A DNA stretch of 14,560 bases from Anaerolineaceae bacterium (GTDB lineage: Bacteria; Chloroflexota; Anaerolineae; Anaerolineales; Anaerolineaceae): the NCBI GenBank assembly GCA_021107195.1, contig JAIOTF010000208.1, forward strand, positions 1 through 14,560, in the 5' to 3' direction. This document shows, in pieces, positions 7,023 to 14,439 of the stretch. Positions within the stretch are counted from its first letter, which is position 1; every line of letters starts with the position of its first letter. A program made the translations under genes and the position numbers. The notes under the pieces were generated by a model that did not search any database, had not been told where the DNA came from, and worked only from the letters and a program-made list of their open reading frames with translations.

Positions 7023-7769
7023 TTGGATCTGCAACAAAAAACAGTTTTCATCACTGGAGGGGCAGTTCGTATCGGGAGGGAAATTGCCCTGGCGTTTGCC
7101 AGTGCTGGCGCCAATGTATTAATCCATTATCATACCTCTGCTCGAGAAGCAGCCCAGACAGTCGAGGAGATAAGATCGTATGGCGTTGCTTCACAACCCT
7201 TTCAGGCCGATTTACAAGATGCAAAGGCAGTTGAAAAGTTGTGTGACGCAGCATTGCAGTCTTGCAATGGGATTGATATTCTTGTCAATTGTGCTTCTTT
7301 CCTTAAGCCCACGCCTTTTCCATCCAAGCAGTATGATGATTGGGATACGATCACAGCGGTTTCGATTGATGCGCCATATCACCTGGCAAACAGATTAACG
7401 CCAGCTATGCTTGACAAGAGGGAAGGGACGATTATCAATATTCTGGATTTATCGATTTGGCAGGCCTGGTCAAACTTCACAGCGCACAGTGTGGGAAAAA
7501 GCGGATTGCTGGCGTTGACCAGACAGCTTGCGCTGGAGCTATCTCCTGATGTGCGGGTGAATGCTGTTGTGCCTGGTTATGTGTTACCTCCTGCCCATTT
7601 TTCGTATGAGAAAATTGAAACCATTGCAAAGCAGATCCCGCTTAAAAGATGGGGGAAACCACAGGAAGTAGCCAAGGCCGTTCTTTTCCTTGCCCGGGCG
7701 GATTATATAACTGGTACTGTTCTCCCGATTGACGGTGGTGCGCATTTACTCCATCGTTCTTTGCAATAA
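7023..7769 (+). CDS. SDR-family oxidoreductase (pteridine-reductase/FolM-like) with Tyr-to-His active-site change
   Basis: A 248-aa short-chain dehydrogenase/reductase with a Rossmann fold. TGGAVRIG (11-18) binds the dinucleotide, and its RIG ending is typical of pteridine reductases and FolM. NCAS (89-92) matches the NNAG position, VVPGYV (182-187) follows the active site, and ITGTVLPIDGGAHL is the usual C-terminus. The catalytic region has D142, K159 and, where YxxxK demands tyrosine, H155 (AHSVGK). Asp instead of Ser 13 residues before that site also points to the pteridine-reductase type. The codon is CAC, one transition from TAC. I place the start at TTG 7023 because AGGAGG (7012-7017) lies five bases before it. 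An upstream TTG at 7002 would precede the ribosome binding site. Dihydrofolate/dihydrobiopterin reduction is the family guess. The histidine may mean altered chemistry or lost activity. Confidence 0.85.
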   Translation: MDLQQKTVFITGGAVRIGREIALAFASAGANVLIHYHTSAREAAQTVEEIRSYGVASQPFQADLQDAKAVEKLCDAALQSCNGIDILVNCASFLKPTPFPSKQYDDWDTITAVSIDAPYHLANRLTPAMLDKREGTIINILDLSIWQAWSNFTAHSVGKSGLLALTRQLALELSPDVRVNAVVPGYVLPPAHFSYEKIETIAKQIPLKRWGKPQEVAKAVLFLARADYITGTVLPIDGGAHLLHRSLQ

Positions 7770-7811
7770 AAATTTAGAAGCCAGGATTATGATTTGGGTA
7801 TGCAAGTATGA

Positions 7812-7840
7812 TTGACAAACGAATCCTGTTCGTGTATGCT
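7812..7840 (+). promoter_or_regulatory. Sigma-70-type promoter upstream of the GGDEF-like membrane protein
   Basis: TTGACA (7812-7817) matches the -35 consensus perfectly. After exactly 17 bp comes TATGCT (7835-7840), a 4/6 match to the -10 box. Transcription would begin near 7847, leaving a leader of about 75 nt before the ATG at 7923. Confidence 0.65.
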
Positions 7841-7922
7841 TTTTTTAGAGATAAGGATAAATATTACCGATTTAATGGAATTAATGGTTTATTAGCATAA
7901 TTTAATTGATCAGGTGGATTTA

Positions 7923-8771
7923 ATGAAAAGATTATTGAATTCGGGTATTGTTCTTTTGGCTTATTTGTCGGTATTGTTGAATATCGATCGGATCGATGTT
8001 GAGGGTTGGGTTCCGATTGAACCCTTTATCTATGTTTTGTGTACGCTGGCAATGGTTTCAGGCGTGCTTGTGCCGCTTCTGCGCCGTCAAAAATTGCAAT
8101 ACTCGCTCATGTTTTGGGGTCTTGTTTTTATTTTAAGCAAACGGCTCCTTTTTACTGGTCAGCCTATGCTCGGTGGTAAGTATACTTACATAACGATACT
8201 GGAATTGGCAGTGTATTTTGTGGCGGTTTATCTCACCAAACAATTTACAGAAAACCTTGCAGACGCGGGAAGGTTGATTGATGAGGCGATCGTGCCGCAG
8301 TTGAACCATCGCATTTACACTTTCGAAGAAGCTGAAGCTGTGATCACAACGGAGCTTATGCGCAGCCGGCGTCATGATTACCCGGTGTGCGCTTTGGTTG
8401 TTGAACCAGAGAATGGTGCAGGGAACTGGCCTTTGGATGAAGATCTGGAGCGTGCCGTTCGGGAAATAGAAGTTCGAATCCGTGAAAAGTATGCAACAAC
8501 TGAACTTGCGGAAACGATCAGTGATTTGACCCGGCAGACAGATTTTGTGATTGATATGGGGATACCTGGCCGTTTCTTGCTCATTTGTCCAGAGGCTACA
8601 CCGCAGAATGTCGGGAAATTTTTAGAACGTTTACAGGAAAGGGTACAGAGCTCGTTGGGGGTGCACTTGCAGTATGGAATGGCTACTTTTCCTTTGGATG
8701 CTCCATCATTTGAAGGGGTGTTGGAGATTGCCGTCTCAAATTTGAAAGAATACTTGCCTGGAAGACGGTGA
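7923..8771 (+). CDS. Four-helix membrane protein with a degenerate GGDEF-like domain
   Basis: A 282-aa protein with four hydrophobic segments (about 7-23, 35-53, 60-76 and 89-106) and a cytoplasmic C-terminal domain (about 130-280) built like a nucleotide-cyclase GGDEF domain. Landmarks are YTFEEAEAVITTELMRSRR (entry helix), R204-x-x-D207 before the signature region, FLLICPEAT (218-226, matching the strand after GGDEF) and YGMATFP (251-257, matching the conserved GxA-x-x-P strand). The signature itself is lost: residues 214-218 read IPGRF. Diguanylate cyclase activity is therefore unlikely, and a sensor, scaffold or regulatory role is more plausible. CAGGTGG (7911-7917) sets the ATG at 7923. 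It lies 187 bp before the BcsB-like gene, which in other bacteria belongs to c-di-GMP-controlled cellulose synthesis. A functional link is inferred only from that. Confidence 0.78.
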   Translation: MKRLLNSGIVLLAYLSVLLNIDRIDVEGWVPIEPFIYVLCTLAMVSGVLVPLLRRQKLQYSLMFWGLVFILSKRLLFTGQPMLGGKYTYITILELAVYFVAVYLTKQFTENLADAGRLIDEAIVPQLNHRIYTFEEAEAVITTELMRSRRHDYPVCALVVEPENGAGNWPLDEDLERAVREIEVRIREKYATTELAETISDLTRQTDFVIDMGIPGRFLLICPEATPQNVGKFLERLQERVQSSLGVHLQYGMATFPLDAPSFEGVLEIAVSNLKEYLPGRR

Positions 8772-8800
8772 AAAGGGTAAAGGAATATTGGCAATTTGGA

Positions 8801-8866
8801 CAAGATATATCTTGAATTATTTGTAAAATAGATATATCATATTGGTATAGCTATTTGGATAGCTAT
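8801..8866. promoter_or_regulatory. Palindrome-rich AT stretch, possible operator region of the BcsB-like gene
   Basis: Within 66 bp there are two kinds of short palindrome, each occurring twice. CAAGATATATCTTG (8801-8814, a perfect 14-bp palindrome) has a core GATATATC that recurs at 8831-8838, 27 bp away. ATAGCTAT occurs at 8847-8854 and 8859-8866, 12 bp apart, each copy followed by T. The stretch lies between the GGDEF-like gene and the BcsB-like gene. Pairs of dyads suit dimeric regulator binding, but AT-rich DNA produces such patterns easily. Confidence 0.4.
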
Positions 8867-8958
8867 TACTTAAGCAGTTTCTTTTTTTTGCTGGCAGCAT
8901 TTCGGAATGCGGAGAATCGTTGTTCCAGCCATGCGCCATTTTCCTGGGAGGTAAAGAA

Positions 8959-11331
8959 ATGGCTACAAAAATTCGCAGGTTTGTTTCACCAGGGTTGTTT
9001 CTGCTGCTTGTTTTTATGTTTGCTTTTACCAGCATGCAGGTCAGCGCAAAAGGGGTAATTCCTGAAGCGCAGTCAGGGGCACAGGAAGTACCCCCGACCC
9101 CTACGCCACTACCAGAGATTCATACGTTCACTGACAACATCACTTTCACTCTTGGTGATCTTGGTGAACAGACATTTGCATTGTACTATCCATCGGCATA
9201 CACGTTCACGTTCAGTATGCCTAACCAATGGACATTGTATACCACATCCGGGGCAGGTTACATGGACATTCATTACGACCTCTATGAAGATTGGAGTGCA
9301 ACGGCCGCCCAACCAGCCCTGACGTATAATAATGTTTATCGAACATATGGCCCTGACCGCCCATATTTGGATGTGGTGATAAACGATGTTTTGGCTGGCT
9401 CTTTTACGCCGGTCGTTGGGAAAGACCAAATTGCCAGAATAGAAATCCCGAGCGACGTTGTGGTTGGGAGATATACCAATAATCCGTATAACGATTTCAC
9501 CGTTGAAATCCAATATTATGGAAACCGTGACAATTTCTGTTATTACGACGGGACAATAAAGATCTATGACGACTCGCAGATCCACTTTGGTTTTGTTCCC
9601 TTAAATCCACAGCGCAATGTAGCTGAATTTCCCCGTCCTCTGGTTCAGGATTCATTCCTGCCGGAAACGATCCAAATTGTAATTCCGGATAATTTCAATC
9701 AAGCAGACCTTGAGGCGCTGGCATCTGTTTCGTCAGCGGTGGGCGGCGGAACATACGGCAATGTCAATCTGAATGTATTGAAAGCTTCAGAGGCCACGCC
9801 TGAGGTGATCAAAAATCACAGTGTGATCGTTATTGGGCAGCCAAAGAACAACAGCTTTCTGCTGTCTTTGTATCAACGGCAAATGCTGCCCACCGGATTG
9901 ACGGGCAATAACATCATTCAATATGGCGGAGAAACCTTGTCAGATGAGGATGGTGTTTTACAGGAGATGCAATCTGAGTTCAATCCAACATATACGTATT
10001 TTGTCGTCACTGGCTCCAGTGATGAAGCTGTGTTGCGGGCTGCCAAGGCATTGACTTTAATGCCGATTGGAATTGAAGGGAATTTGCTGGTTGTAAAATC
10101 TGATGGTCCGGAACAAGTGGTGGTTGAAACGCCATTCGTACGCACTTTTGCTCAATTTGGGTTCACTTCAAGAACTTTCTATGGACTTGGCGTGCGAAGC
10201 GCATTCCTCACTTTTTATGTGCCGAGAGATTGGATCATTCAGGATGGGACTTCGATAGATCTGGTGTATGCTTTTTCTGACAAGTTGAGCACGTCAAATT
10301 CATCCTTTACGATTGAGTTGAATGGCAACAAAATCGGGACAGTGCCAATCGAACTGAATATGCCCGGTGAGCAGGTATTTCGTGTTCCATTGCGGAAGGA
10401 AGATATTGAAGTTGGCGCAGCGAATTATCTGCGATTTGAGAACGTTTTGCAATCTGAACTGGATTGTGCCAGTTTTGATTACCGTGCAAACTGGTTCAAC
10501 GTTCGGGAGACCAGCCAGTTGAATTTGCCCTATAAAGTGATTGAAAACCTGGACTTGCTGCCTGCTTTCAGCCACCCATCCTATTACCTGATCTATGAGC
10601 CCGGAGTGCTTGTTTCCATGCCTGCCAGCCCGACAAATGATGAGGTGAACGGGCTTGCAAATCTGGGATTTTTGGTCGGGGCGCAGAATCCTTCACCAGC
10701 AGACATCATGGTCAGCACGGACCCAAATCTTGATCTGGAGAGCCATGCCGATCGTAACATTGTGTTGTTTGGCAGGCCAACGGCCAATCCTCTGATCGCA
10801 CAATTGAATGACATGGTTCCGCAGCCTTTTGTAACTGGAGAAGACGCCTTGAAACAGCGTATCGGCGGTGTTCCCTATCGCCTTTCTCAAGATGTCGACT
10901 TGGGAATGGTAGAAGTGATTCCTGCTCCCTGGAACAAGTTGAAAGGGATTACGATCGTAACAGGCACCTCGGACAAGGGCGTAAGCATGGCCTTGGCATC
11001 CTTCACGAATAGTGATGCGTTGTTTGACCTGTCTGGAGATTTGTTATTCGCCACGGGCACAGAAATTCTTTCATTCCCCACCACAGAAGAAGTGCCTGAA
11101 TTGTTGGACACCCTGGCACAGGAAGCTTTGACAGCGACAGGTGCTGGACTTGAGGCGGTTGCGCAAACACCGCAATCCAGTACCAGTGAGCAACCAGACC
11201 GGTATGTCAGCCCGGAAGCGGTTGGCAACAATATGGTAGGGACGATCGCTCTGATCGGATTGGTCGGTGTTGGTGTGGTGCTTGCCATTCTAGGTATTGT
11301 CAAGACAACGCGCGGTGGTCGTAAATCGTAA
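8959..11331 (+). CDS. BcsB-like cellulose synthase subunit / envelope polysaccharide co-factor
   Basis: A 790-aa exported, membrane-anchored protein of the BcsB family. In cellulose synthesis BcsB partners the BcsA synthase and guides the glucan outward. It has an N-terminal signal peptide (about 1-30, ending VSA), a PTPTPLP linker (about 47-53), a large extracytoplasmic region, and one C-terminal transmembrane helix (about 759-781) before a basic tail RGGRKS. The outer part shows the BcsB duplication. A jelly-roll-like segment precedes a Rossmann-like segment (IQIVIPDNFNQADLEAL, then VIVIGQP and VVTGSSDEAVLRAAKAL). A second pair follows (SSFTIELNGNKIGTVPIEL, then NIVLFGRP and IVTGTSDKGVSMAL). 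ATG 8959 has GGGAGG (8946-8951) upstream and begins the signal peptide. Earlier in-frame codons to 8920 are not needed. No BcsA lies beside it in this window, so it may serve a distant synthase or another glycan. Confidence 0.82.
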   Translation: MATKIRRFVSPGLFLLLVFMFAFTSMQVSAKGVIPEAQSGAQEVPPTPTPLPEIHTFTDNITFTLGDLGEQTFALYYPSAYTFTFSMPNQWTLYTTSGAGYMDIHYDLYEDWSATAAQPALTYNNVYRTYGPDRPYLDVVINDVLAGSFTPVVGKDQIARIEIPSDVVVGRYTNNPYNDFTVEIQYYGNRDNFCYYDGTIKIYDDSQIHFGFVPLNPQRNVAEFPRPLVQDSFLPETIQIVIPDNFNQADLEALASVSSAVGGGTYGNVNLNVLKASEATPEVIKNHSVIVIGQPKNNSFLLSLYQRQMLPTGLTGNNIIQYGGETLSDEDGVLQEMQSEFNPTYTYFVVTGSSDEAVLRAAKALTLMPIGIEGNLLVVKSDGPEQVVVETPFVRTFAQFGFTSRTFYGLGVRSAFLTFYVPRDWIIQDGTSIDLVYAFSDKLSTSNSSFTIELNGNKIGTVPIELNMPGEQVFRVPLRKEDIEVGAANYLRFENVLQSELDCASFDYRANWFNVRETSQLNLPYKVIENLDLLPAFSHPSYYLIYEPGVLVSMPASPTNDEVNGLANLGFLVGAQNPSPADIMVSTDPNLDLESHADRNIVLFGRPTANPLIAQLNDMVPQPFVTGEDALKQRIGGVPYRLSQDVDLGMVEVIPAPWNKLKGITIVTGTSDKGVSMALASFTNSDALFDLSGDLLFATGTEILSFPTTEEVPELLDTLAQEALTATGAGLEAVAQTPQSSTSEQPDRYVSPEAVGNNMVGTIALIGLVGVGVVLAILGIVKTTRGGRKS

Positions 11332-11346
11332 GATTAAGTCTCATTT

Positions 11347-11390
11347 AAATAAAAGATCCGGCGGATTTCCGCCGGATCTTTTATTTTCGG
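11347..11390. terminator. Strong bidirectional terminator with 18-bp perfect stem
   Basis: Bases 11347-11364 pair perfectly with 11369-11386 around a 4-nt loop (ATTT). The stem has a GC-rich core (GATCCGGCGG) and A/T-rich ends, so both strands run into T-rich sequence. It separates the convergent BcsB-like gene (stop 11331) and the acetyltransferase gene (stop at 11403). Confidence 0.93.
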
Positions 11391-11402
11391 ATTATATGAA
11401 AT

Positions 11403-11999
11403 TCAGGAGACCTTTTTGATTTTTCCGGCGTGCTGCTGGTATTTTTTTCCACACATTCCACATTTTGCTTGATCTGCTGGATCGAAATCAAGTTTTTCAC
11501 CACATTCACAGACCCAGCCGATCTGACGCGCAGGATTGCCAATGGTCAGGGCTTGGGAAGGGATGTCTTTAGTGACGATAGAACCGGCACCAACCATGGC
11601 AAATTCTCCGACTGTGACACCCGGCAAGATCACCGCAGCAGCGCCGAGCGTAGCGCCGTACTTGATGAGGGTAGGGGCGAACCAGTCATGTGTTTCATAG
11701 CGCATACCGGCTTCCGGCAAGCGTGGTGAGCGCGGGAAGCGATCATTGGTGAAGAAGACATGCGGCCCCACAAATACACCGTCTTCCAGGGTGATGCCTT
11801 CAAATAGCATGTTGCCATTTTTGATGGTCACGTTATTGCCGACAATGGCGCCAGATTCGATAAAACAGCTGTCGCCTATATTGCAATTTGCACCGATTGG
11901 CACATCCTTCATGATGTGGGTGTAGGCCCAGATTTTAGTATCTTCGCCAATGGTTTCGGTTTCCACTAAAGCAGTGGGATGAATGTAGGGATCACTCAT
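11403..11999 (-). CDS. Left-handed beta-helix N-acetyltransferase (WbpD-like) with zinc-ribbon-like tail
   Basis: A 198-aa hexapeptide-repeat acyltransferase. Relatives such as WbpD/WlbB acetylate the 3-amino group of UDP-sugars for envelope polysaccharides. Repeats run from about residue 5 to 150 (IGEDTKIWAYTHIMKDVPIG, IGDSCFIESGAIVGNNVTI, GVFVGPHVFFTND, LGAAAVILPGVTVGEFAMVGAGS). The helix closes with the typical IGNPARQIGW (153-162). H80 and N84-D85 occupy the position used for catalysis and sugar contact in WbpD-type enzymes. The last 35 residues add C164-x-C166 and C180-x-x-C183, a likely zinc ribbon of unknown role. ATG 11999 has AAGGAG (12007-12012) upstream. It is the last gene of the minus-strand glycan operon, 26 bp after the GT4 gene. 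The acceptor sugar cannot be named for certain. Confidence 0.88.
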   Translation of the reverse strand: MSDPYIHPTALVETETIGEDTKIWAYTHIMKDVPIGANCNIGDSCFIESGAIVGNNVTIKNGNMLFEGITLEDGVFVGPHVFFTNDRFPRSPRLPEAGMRYETHDWFAPTLIKYGATLGAAAVILPGVTVGEFAMVGAGSIVTKDIPSQALTIGNPARQIGWVCECGEKLDFDPADQAKCGMCGKKYQQHAGKIKKVS

Positions 12000-12025
12000 G
12001 GTTTTCTCCTTGTGGCAATGGATGG

Positions 12026-13255
12026 TTAAAGTTTTGGGAAAATAGCCTTTGCAGGCAATAGTTTTCTTAGGACCTGGAAATATTTGTACCGTTCTTTTTC
12101 CCAGTTTTGCACCTGAACAAATTGCTCGTTAGCATGCTGAACCAGGGCCGCGTATTTTTCAGGATGGTTGTAAAGGTCGAGAACAGCCTGGGCGAATGCT
12201 TCCGGTTTGCCGGGGGGGACATAGCGCACGGTTTCATCTGAAAAGACATCCTCCAAGACTTGCAAGCGCGAGGTCACTGTTGGCAGACCCATAATCGCAT
12301 ATTCCAACACTTTGCCAGGCATGGCAATCGACATGTGCGGGTCGGGAAGTGCTGGATAGATTCCAATGTCTGCCCTGGACATTTCTTCGGGAATTTTGTC
12401 TCTGGGAATGAGGGAGATGAATTCTACATACGACGCGACTTGTAGTGCATTTGCCAATTCTTTCAATTCTTGTGTGTGTTTATTATCGGCTCCAATGATG
12501 CGCAGGCGGATGACAGGGATATCGGGGATCAGGAGTGGCAGGCTGTGGATGGCGATGTCCAGACCGTAGCGCGGCGCGATCGTGCCGGGGTAAAGCAGAG
12601 TGAATCTTTCAGATCGATCTGTTTCCCGTGAATATTTTTCGCGGTTAAACACCTTGCGATCCGGGAGATTCTGGGTGACGGTGATTTTCTCGGCGGGTAT
12701 GCCGCGTTTGATCAGGTTTTCTTTGAATGTTGGGTTGGCGGTAAACACTGCATGCGAAAAACGGGCAGACCATTTCTCTTGCAAGGTCATCAAACGCACA
12801 AAAATATGATCGGCATCCTTTTGGAATTTTGCCTGATAAAATTCGGGCATTGGATCATGGATATCGAGGATCAGCTTTGCCCCGAGCATACGGGGAATGA
12901 TGGCAGAAAAAACCAGGAAGTCGGGCATGTTGTGGATATGGATGATGTGATAGGGAGTTTTGAGATGCAAGAAAAGCAGCTTGAACGAAAACAACCATAG
13001 AGCCAGAAGATATTCCAACAGATAAGCCATCAAATTCTGGCTGGCGTTGTGGGAGAGGGGGATTGCGAAAACCCGCAAACCATTGCCGCGATCAATGGGC
13101 ATTTTCTCGTCTCCGGGTACGGACAAGACATCAACTCTTGCCCCCTTATGCAATAAGGCTTCTGTGTATCGCATGACGCGGGCGTCCTGGTCATATACCT
13201 GCTGGACGATCATGCAAACTCTGGGCTGGTCGGGTGGATTATTTCGTGTAGCCAT
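12026..13255 (-). CDS. GT4-family glycosyltransferase
   Basis: A 409-aa GT-B glycosyltransferase, probably peripheral to the membrane, acting in polysaccharide assembly. The N-lobe starts with VCMIVQQVYDQDARVMRYTEALL (13-35). A hydrophobic stretch at about 76-98 probably helps membrane contact. IHIHNMPDFLVF (105-116) and LILDIHDPMPEFY (128-140) are typical acceptor-side motifs. The C-lobe has LLYPGTIAPRYGLDIAI (220-236), the donor-binding region IGIYPALPDPHMSIAMPGKVLEYAIMGLPTV (297-327) and the GKPEAFAQAVLDL helix. The usual catalytic E-x7-E is not seen in exact form: S309 takes the first position and E319 is the retained glutamate near the end. ATG 13255 has a GAGG-type site close upstream. 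It lies 17 bp after the deacetylase-like gene and 26 bp before the acetyltransferase, which indicates one operon. Donor and acceptor are unknown. Confidence 0.9.
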   Translation of the reverse strand: MATRNNPPDQPRVCMIVQQVYDQDARVMRYTEALLHKGARVDVLSVPGDEKMPIDRGNGLRVFAIPLSHNASQNLMAYLLEYLLALWLFSFKLLFLHLKTPYHIIHIHNMPDFLVFSAIIPRMLGAKLILDIHDPMPEFYQAKFQKDADHIFVRLMTLQEKWSARFSHAVFTANPTFKENLIKRGIPAEKITVTQNLPDRKVFNREKYSRETDRSERFTLLYPGTIAPRYGLDIAIHSLPLLIPDIPVIRLRIIGADNKHTQELKELANALQVASYVEFISLIPRDKIPEEMSRADIGIYPALPDPHMSIAMPGKVLEYAIMGLPTVTSRLQVLEDVFSDETVRYVPPGKPEAFAQAVLDLYNHPEKYAALVQHANEQFVQVQNWEKERYKYFQVLRKLLPAKAIFPKL

Positions 13256-13272
13256 TATTCCTCAACTCTTAA

Positions 13273-14439
13273 TTATTCAATCATTAACTGATCGCCATCC
13301 AGTTTAGCATGGATGACCTTGGCTTGCGAGTTTGCTGCCTGTCGGGCGCGCCACCAGTTGGCTGCCTGACAGGGCAGAGCATGCCAGAAATTGCTGCGCC
13401 TGGACATTTCCTCTAGAAATGTTTCGTAAATTTCCCAATTTTCAGGGTTGCGCAAATAATCCGGGTGGGTGTTAAGCAGTACCATGCCGCGGTATTTTAG
13501 CAGGAAGTCAACTTTATCCAGCCAAATCTTCGGAGTTTTTGTCTGCAAGACGTTGACGAGGGTGTAATCCTGGGGGAGGGTGTAGGGAAGCTCAAGAAAA
13601 TGCCCTATCTGAAATGGCCAGAGGCTCATTGTGCCGCCCGGGATGGGTTCATAGGGATCAGTGTCAAAAAAGGATAGATCGTAGTCCATGTCCAGCGCCT
13701 GCATCCACTGTGGGTTGCGGTGGGTCAAGGGGGCGCGAAAGCCTGCAGCTTTCAGCTCGCCCATGTAGTGGTTGATTTGGCTTGCACGCCGATCAAATTC
13801 CTCCTGTGAAAAAAAGAGTTTTCCATCGTGGGTAAGGCCATGTACGCCAACTTCAAAGCTGCGCGCTTTCAGGTTGGCGATCACGTTATCATCCAGCGAG
13901 TATTTCTCGGGTATAAAATTGAAGGAGGAAGAGAAGCCATGTTTTTGTTCGAGGTCAGCAACTTTGGCGGCAAATTTCTGACCGACGGCAGTTTCAATAT
14001 CATGGGTGAGGATGAAGCCAGCGTTATATTGCTCCGGCCAGAAATTCAATACTGGTAAGGAATCGGTTTGGTTGAGGAGCAGTACTTGACGCATACACTC
14101 CCAAAGAAAATCAGCATAACGGGATTCCACCGGCCAGCCGAGTTGAAAGTTGTTTTCAGTAGACCCGCTGTAAATCTTGCGCATGATGCGGGTCAAAACA
14201 CGCGGCAGGAGAGGTTTTACCAGATAGTAAGCACGCTTGGCAAAACCAAGCTGCCAGTGATCGGGGCCAAACTGTCCTTCACCGAGGCTGAGTTCCAGGG
14301 CAGTGTTGAGGTCCTGTGCGGCCAGTCCCAGTTTTGGTAAGGCTTGCGTGATGGCAGATTCCCAAATTCGTGGCGGGATTTCTGTCTGCACCTGCCAGAA
14401 TGATTGAGGCGTATTGGTGGAATAAAGTGTGTTTGTCAT
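13273..14439 (-). CDS. Polysaccharide deacetylase-like protein (NodB-homology type)
   Basis: A 388-aa protein with a divergent carbohydrate-esterase 4 fold in its second half. The metal site is recognisable as THD (145-147, in ILTHDIE, standing for the TFDD motif), HGLTH (200-204, HxxxH) and FRAPLTH (234-240, the RxP motif). NTHPDYL near the C-terminus corresponds to the late HxD-containing motif. The first 135 residues resemble nothing I can name. No signal peptide is seen, so it should act in the cytoplasm or at the membrane surface, perhaps on lipid-linked glycan. The start is ATG 14439, whose first bases overlap the stop of the preceding gene in an ATGA arrangement, implying translational coupling. 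The frame can be extended upstream to TTG 14478, but this runs inside the previous gene. It is followed closely by the GT4 gene. Confidence 0.82.
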   Translation of the reverse strand: MTNTLYSTNTPQSFWQVQTEIPPRIWESAITQALPKLGLAAQDLNTALELSLGEGQFGPDHWQLGFAKRAYYLVKPLLPRVLTRIMRKIYSGSTENNFQLGWPVESRYADFLWECMRQVLLLNQTDSLPVLNFWPEQYNAGFILTHDIETAVGQKFAAKVADLEQKHGFSSSFNFIPEKYSLDDNVIANLKARSFEVGVHGLTHDGKLFFSQEEFDRRASQINHYMGELKAAGFRAPLTHRNPQWMQALDMDYDLSFFDTDPYEPIPGGTMSLWPFQIGHFLELPYTLPQDYTLVNVLQTKTPKIWLDKVDFLLKYRGMVLLNTHPDYLRNPENWEIYETFLEEMSRRSNFWHALPCQAANWWRARQAANSQAKVIHAKLDGDQLMIE

